Notes under the pieces: generated by a model | What the model saw: only the letters and a program-made list of their open reading frames with translations | Database searches by the model: none | Told to the model about the DNA's origin: nothing | Made by a program: the position numbers and the translations under genes | Assembly: GCF_004114955.1 (NCBI RefSeq) | Contig: NZ_CP030053.1 | Location: 930,001 to 994,000, forward strand | From: Bradyrhizobium guangzhouense | Lineage (GTDB): Bacteria > Pseudomonadota > Alphaproteobacteria > Rhizobiales > Xanthobacteraceae | DNA: 64,000 nt | Direction: 5' to 3' | Shown: one piece after another, positions 60,367 to 64,000 of the stretch | Layout: every line of letters begins with the position of its first letter | Position numbering within the stretch: the first letter of the stretch is position 1

Positions 60367-61731
60367 TTAAACCCGCACCGGCCCCAACGCCTCGAAATGC
60401 CCGCGCTTCTGTAACCAGGTCAGCAGCACCAGGCTCGGAATTGCCACCAGAACGCAGATCACGAAGAACAGCGCCCAGCCGGTGCTGTCGGCCACGAAGC
60501 CGGCCCCTGACGACAGATAGGTCCGCCCCACCGCGGCGAGCGCGGTGAGCAGCGCATATTGCGTCGCCGTGTGCAGCGGGTTCTGGCACAGCGCGGAGAG
60601 ATAGGCGACGAAGATCACGGTGCCGACGGCGCTGGTGAAATTCTCGGCGCAGATGGCGAGCGCCAGCGCCCATTGATTGGTGCCGACCACGGCGAGCCAG
60701 GAGAAGGTCAAATTGGCCAGCGCCTGCGCCACGCCGCCGATCCACAGCGATGTCGCCAGCGAATAGCGCCGCGCAACAAAACCGCCGGCAAAGCCGCCGA
60801 TCAGCGTCGCGGCAAGGCCGACGCCCTTCACGATCGCAGCATAGTCGTTGCGGGTGAAGCCGAGGTCGATCACGAACGGCGCCGTCATGGTGCCGGAGAA
60901 CGCGTCGGTGAACTTGAACAGCACCACGAAGGCGAGCGCCGCGATCGCATCCTTGCGCGACAGGAATTCCGAGAAGGCGCCGATCGCCGCGTGCAGCACG
61001 CGCGTGAATGCGGTCTCTTCGTGCGTTGCAGCTTCGGCCCTTTCCGATTGCTCGGGCTCGGTCGCGGCGAGCGCCGTGATCGTTCCGATCAGCACCATCG
61101 CCGCCATCACCACATAGCCCCACATCCAGGCGGAGGTGCGGGTGATGCCGGTGCTCTCGAAGCCGGAGACGATGAACAGCGCGCCCGCGGTCGAGACCAG
61201 CATGCCGATGCGGTAGGCCGCGACGTAAGCCGCCATGCCGGCCGCCTGCTCGCTCTCGGGCAGGCTCTCGACGCGGAAGGCGTCGACCACGATGTCCTGC
61301 GTCGACGACGTCGCCGCCACCAGGAGCGCGCCGAGCGCGACGTAGAACGGCGAGCGCGCCGGATCGGTCATCGCCAGCAGCAGGATCGCGACGATCAGCA
61401 GCAGCTGCGAAAACAGCAGCCAGCCGCGCCGTCGCCCGAAGGCGCGCGTGAACAGCGGCACATGCAGCGCATCCACCAGCGGCGCCCACAGGAATTTCAG
61501 CGTGTAGGGCGTTCCGACCAGCGCAAACAGCCCGATGGTCTTGAGGTCGACGCCGGCTTCGCGCATCCACACCAGCAGCGTCGAGCCCGACAGCGCCAGC
61601 GGCAGGCCGGAGGAGAAGCCGAGGAACAGCACGATCAGCACCCGCGGTTGCAGGTACACGGCGAGGCTGTCGCGCCAGGAGGTCGGAGCGGCATCAGAGC
61701 CGGCGGGCGAAGTCACGTCGGGTGCGGTCAT
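60367..61731 (-). CDS. AmpG-like major facilitator (muropeptide-type permease)
   Basis: 454 residues with about twelve membrane segments. The N-terminal region LIVLFLGFSSGLPLALSGST, then LLVWMREAGVDLKTIGLFALVG matches the AmpG family, which imports GlcNAc-anhydroMurNAc peptides for cell-wall recycling. Further marks are FLWAPLVDALHVPLF, FGRRRGWLLFSQL and SSTQDIVVDAFRVE. Rhizobial genomes encode several AmpG-like proteins, so the exact substrate is not certain. It is transcribed toward the hairpin doublet and the exported-protein gene. Confidence 0.88.
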   Translation of the reverse strand: MTAPDVTSPAGSDAAPTSWRDSLAVYLQPRVLIVLFLGFSSGLPLALSGSTLLVWMREAGVDLKTIGLFALVGTPYTLKFLWAPLVDALHVPLFTRAFGRRRGWLLFSQLLLIVAILLLAMTDPARSPFYVALGALLVAATSSTQDIVVDAFRVESLPESEQAAGMAAYVAAYRIGMLVSTAGALFIVSGFESTGITRTSAWMWGYVVMAAMVLIGTITALAATEPEQSERAEAATHEETAFTRVLHAAIGAFSEFLSRKDAIAALAFVVLFKFTDAFSGTMTAPFVIDLGFTRNDYAAIVKGVGLAATLIGGFAGGFVARRYSLATSLWIGGVAQALANLTFSWLAVVGTNQWALALAICAENFTSAVGTVIFVAYLSALCQNPLHTATQYALLTALAAVGRTYLSSGAGFVADSTGWALFFVICVLVAIPSLVLLTWLQKRGHFEALGPVRV

Positions 61732-61770
61732 GGGGAGGTGTTAGCAGATTCTGGGCGTCACAAGTGAGCT

Positions 61771-62167
61771 GTCGTCGCCCGGCTTGACCGGGCGACCCAG
61801 TATTCCAGAGGCCGCAATTATGGAGGACCTGCAATCTCAGCATAAAGATCGTTCCAATCAGGATTGTCTTTCTCGATCAGCGCGATCTTCCAGTCGCGCT
61901 TCCACTTCTTCAGCCGCTTCTCCCGTTTGATCGCGTTTTCGGGGTCATTAAATTGCTCGAAATAGACGAGCTTCACGACGCCATATTCTTTCGTGAAGCT
62001 CTCGACCAACTGCAATTTGTGTTCAGCCACGCGGCGGATGAGATCATTCGTCACGCCAATGTAGAGCGTGCCGCCGATCTTGCTGGCGAGAATGTAGACG
62101 TAGTAGGAGCGTGCGCCCATCTTCCGTCTCTGGGATACTGGATCGCCCGGTCAAGCCGGGCGACGAC
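61771..62167. mobile_element. GIY-YIG element B (gene bounded by 40-bp near-perfect inverted repeats)
   Basis: A 397-bp unit. The arms are 61771-61810 and 62128-62167, reverse complements over 40 bases with two mismatches. Each arm has a hairpin (gtcgcccgg-cttga-ccgggcgac or close) and the tail ccagtattccagag. They enclose one GIY-YIG gene with 7 bases on the left and 7 on the right. The tail and the cttga-loop hairpin recur without a gene at 46996-47095. The mobile-element call is inferred from the architecture shared with element A. Confidence 0.75.
61818..62120 (-). CDS. GIY-YIG nuclease-domain protein (UPF0213/YhbQ-like), element B
   Basis: 100 residues, again a minimal GIY-YIG domain: YYVYILASKIGGTLYIGV, the Arg in LIRRVAEHK, and the Glu-containing helix PENAIKREKRLKKWKRDWK, ending DNPDWNDLY. 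Compared with the protein at 29665 about half the residues are identical by eye, and both end with the same NPDW segment. The divergence shows that they are not recent duplicates, yet both sit in the same inverted-repeat setting. Nuclease activity is a family inference. Confidence 0.88.
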   Translation of the reverse strand: MGARSYYVYILASKIGGTLYIGVTNDLIRRVAEHKLQLVESFTKEYGVVKLVYFEQFNDPENAIKREKRLKKWKRDWKIALIEKDNPDWNDLYAEIAGPP

Positions 62168-62208
62168 ACCGATATTGGAGCAGCAGATTATTGCATCGCG
62201 GGCAGAAT

Positions 62209-63408
62209 CTACTCCCCCGCCTGGAGCTTCCTCGGAAACAGCTCGCCCGCACCGGTCGCTACCAGCCTTGGGCCCTCGGGCGCGTCCGTCTTGCTGAAAT
62301 CCAGCTCCTCGATCCTGCCGGCGCGCTTCTCGATCTTGTCGGCGGAGATCAGGATCTGGCGGACGTCCTCGTTGGCGTCGGCAAAGTGCTTCTGCAATTT
62401 CAGCACGCGGTCGCGCAGACGGCCCAGATCGTCACCGAGCTTGATCACTTCGGTCTGGATCTGGTCGGCGGCATCGCGCATGCGCGCGTCCTTCATGATC
62501 TGCTGCATCACCTGGATGGCGAGCATCAGGAGCGAGGGCGACACCAGCACGACGCGGGCGCGATAGGCCTTCTGGATCACGTCGTCGAAGCCGTCATGGA
62601 TCTCGGCGTAGACCGATTCCGACGGCACGAACATCAGCGCCATCTCCTGGGTCTCGCCGGTGACGAGATATTTTTCCGCGATGTCGCTGACATGCTTCAT
62701 CACGTCGCCGCGCAGCCGTTGCGTGGCGAGGCGCTTCTCCTCGTCGGTGCGGGCATCGTGCAGCGCGGTCATCGCCTCCAGCGGGAATTTCGCGTCGATG
62801 CAGAGCGGGCGCTGGTCGGGCAGGAAGACCACGCAGTCGGGCCGTTTTCCGGTCGAGAGCGTGAACTGGAATTCGTAGGAACCCTTCGGCAGGCCGTCCT
62901 GGACGATCGCCTCCATCCGCGCCTGGCCGAAGGCCCCGCGCGACTGCTTGTTGGCGAGCACGTCGCGCAAGGTCGTGACCTGGGTGGTGAGGTCGGTGAG
63001 GTTCTTGTGCGCGCTGTCGATGATGCCGAGGCGCTCGTGCAGCGCGCGCAGGCTCTCCATGGTGTTGCGGGTCGAATGTTCCATGGACTGGCCGACCCGG
63101 TGGGTCACCGAATCCAGCCGCTCGTTGACCGCCCGCGCCATCTCGGCCTGGCGGCCGGCCAGCGTCTGGGTCATGGCATCGACCCGGCCGGAAGCTTCGC
63201 TCTGCGCATGCAGCACCTGGGCGAGGCGCTCTTCCAGCTCGTCGGCCCGGATCGCACTCGCCATCGCGAGTTCCGCGCCGCGCCGCCCCGAGCGCGCGAT
63301 CACGACGGCAATCACGACGAGCAGGATAAGGACGAGGGCGCCGAAGCCGATCAGCGCATCGATTCCGCGCACCGGCCAGTCGCCCAGCATGATAATGATC
63401 TCGTTCAT
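62209..63408 (-). CDS. rmuC: DNA recombination protein RmuC
   Basis: 399 residues. One N-terminal membrane helix (LIGFGALVLILLVVIAVVIA), a long coiled coil (residues ~45-150), then the RmuC domain with KGSYEFQFTLSTGKRPDCVV, DAKFPLEAM, and LVTGETQEMALMFVPSESVY. RmuC limits inversions between short inverted repeats in E. coli and is a predicted nuclease-fold protein. It lies next to a GIY-YIG element and in a repeat-rich genome, an interesting coincidence. It is divergent from def. Confidence 0.92.
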   Translation of the reverse strand: MNEIIIMLGDWPVRGIDALIGFGALVLILLVVIAVVIARSGRRGAELAMASAIRADELEERLAQVLHAQSEASGRVDAMTQTLAGRQAEMARAVNERLDSVTHRVGQSMEHSTRNTMESLRALHERLGIIDSAHKNLTDLTTQVTTLRDVLANKQSRGAFGQARMEAIVQDGLPKGSYEFQFTLSTGKRPDCVVFLPDQRPLCIDAKFPLEAMTALHDARTDEEKRLATQRLRGDVMKHVSDIAEKYLVTGETQEMALMFVPSESVYAEIHDGFDDVIQKAYRARVVLVSPSLLMLAIQVMQQIMKDARMRDAADQIQTEVIKLGDDLGRLRDRVLKLQKHFADANEDVRQILISADKIEKRAGRIEELDFSKTDAPEGPRLVATGAGELFPRKLQAGE

Positions 63409-63510
63409 GTTGCCCTTCTAGCCGATTCGCAGGCCTGAGCGAACGAAGAGAGAACGATGGGGCTAACGGCCCCCTCATTTTTATGGTTAACGAAAGCTGA
63501 AGTTTTATGG

Positions 63511-63526
63511 TTAGCAGAACGTTAAC
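63511..63526 (+). promoter_or_regulatory. Possible CtrA-type site upstream of def
   Basis: TTAG-N7-TTAAC resembles the alphaproteobacterial CtrA consensus TTAA-N7-TTAA with one mismatch, in the 169-base rmuC/def intergenic region. A GGTTAACG lies at 63485-63492. Short, degenerate motif, so weak evidence. Confidence 0.35.
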
Positions 63527-63577
63527 GCGTTCCCGGCCGCATTGACCCGATGTCGCGCGCGGCTTAAATCGCCCGCC

Positions 63578-64000
63578 ATGGCCCTCAGAGAAATCATCAT
63601 CCTGCCCGACAAGCAGTTGCGTCTGGTCTCCAAGCCGATCGAGAAGGTCACGCCGGAGATCCGCAAGCTTGCCGACGACATGTTCGAAACCATGTACGAC
63701 GCGCCCGGCATTGGCCTCGCAGCGATCCAGATCGCGCAGCCGCTGCGGCTGATCACCATGGACCTCGCCAAGCCCAACCAGGACGGCGAGACCAAGCCGG
63801 AGCCGCGCGTCTTCATCAATCCGGAGATCGTCGCCTCGTCCGAGGAGCTGTCCGTCTACGAGGAAGGCTGCCTTTCGATCCCCGAATATTACGAGGAGGT
63901 CGAACGCCCGGCGAAGGTGCGCGTGCGCTTCACCGATCTCGACGGCAAGGTGCACGAGGAGGATGCCGAAGGCCTCTACGCCACCTGCATCCAGCACGAG
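63578..64000 (+). CDS. def: Peptide deformylase (3' end outside the window)
   Basis: 141 codons seen, cut by the window edge just inside the HExxH motif. It removes the formyl group from nascent proteins using a metal ion. Motif 1 is GIGLAAIQ, motif 2 is EGCLSIPE with the metal Cys, and the last residues CIQHE begin motif 3. The start [21 protein letters not shown] is typical. A family length of ~170-175 implies about 30 residues beyond the edge. It is usually followed by fmt. Confidence 0.95.
   Translation, partial: MALREIIILPDKQLRLVSKPIEKVTPEIRKLADDMFETMYDAPGIGLAAIQIAQPLRLITMDLAKPNQDGETKPEPRVFINPEIVASSEELSVYEEGCLSIPEYYEEVERPAKVRVRFTDLDGKVHEEDAEGLYATCIQHE

Overview
The window looks like chromosomal DNA from an alphaproteobacterium of the Bradyrhizobium group. 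The evidence is high G+C with strong third-position GC bias, the chvG-chvI / hprK / PTS-IIA / HPr block, the ffs-dnaX-ybaB-recR block, several small exported DUF3551, DUF2865 and DUF6894 proteins typical of that group, a FixK/FNR-type box, and many dispersed hairpin repeats. The species assignment is inferred from gene content and was not checked against a database. No tRNA, rRNA, CRISPR array, prophage or classical transposase was recognised.

Layout. 0-6.8 kb: an amidase tail, plsY, a beta-lactamase-fold hydrolase, a secreted TPR protein, small exported proteins and an Asp/Glu racemase. 6.8-10.3 kb: a lower-GC patch with an HWE histidine kinase, a DUF6894 protein and a secreted alpha/beta hydrolase. 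10.3-12.2 kb: a cluster around a perfect FixK-type box (CBS-BON protein, host-attachment protein, a universal stress protein remnant, a small charged protein). 12.4-25.6 kb: lepA, a GT39-like membrane glycosyltransferase, the HPr / EIIA / HprK / ChvG / ChvI regulatory run, a HugZ-like protein, a secreted TPR-CHAT protease-like protein and pckA. 25.6-34 kb: thioesterase, glycogen phosphorylase, small proteins, GIY-YIG element A, pyrE, GST and LysE. 34-47 kb: FMN reductase, polA, a LysR / quinone oxidoreductase pair, an acyltransferase, ugd, hrpB, an aspartic protease and a phosphohexomutase. 47-56.5 kb: a chemoreceptor, an Lrp regulator, a PfkB kinase, nudC, a HIT protein, and an amino-acid-type ABC operon carrying an SDR-fold protein and an enolase-superfamily enzyme. 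56.7-64 kb: SRP RNA, dnaX, ybaB, recR, an AmpG-like transporter, GIY-YIG element B, rmuC and the start of def.

The most unusual signal is a repeat system. Short hairpins of the form GTCAT-[stem-loop]-ATCCAG, with stems that change between copies but keep pairing, occur as inverted doublets of about 86-121 bp between genes (30587, 33013, 42041, 46996, 52061, 60259). Twice the same inverted arrangement encloses one small GIY-YIG nuclease gene: 29626-30027 with perfect 39-bp arms, and 61771-62167 with 40-bp arms and two mismatches. The two elements are almost the same size. The arms of each resemble a different gene-less doublet in the window. This looks like an autonomous / non-autonomous pair analogous to RAYT transposases and REPINs but with a GIY-YIG nuclease. 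The mobility part is inference.

Other points: a DNA polymerase I whose proofreading domain has lost three of four metal-binding acidic residues, an SDR-fold protein lacking the catalytic Tyr and Lys, and two genes lying between chvI and pckA, which are neighbours in other rhizobia.
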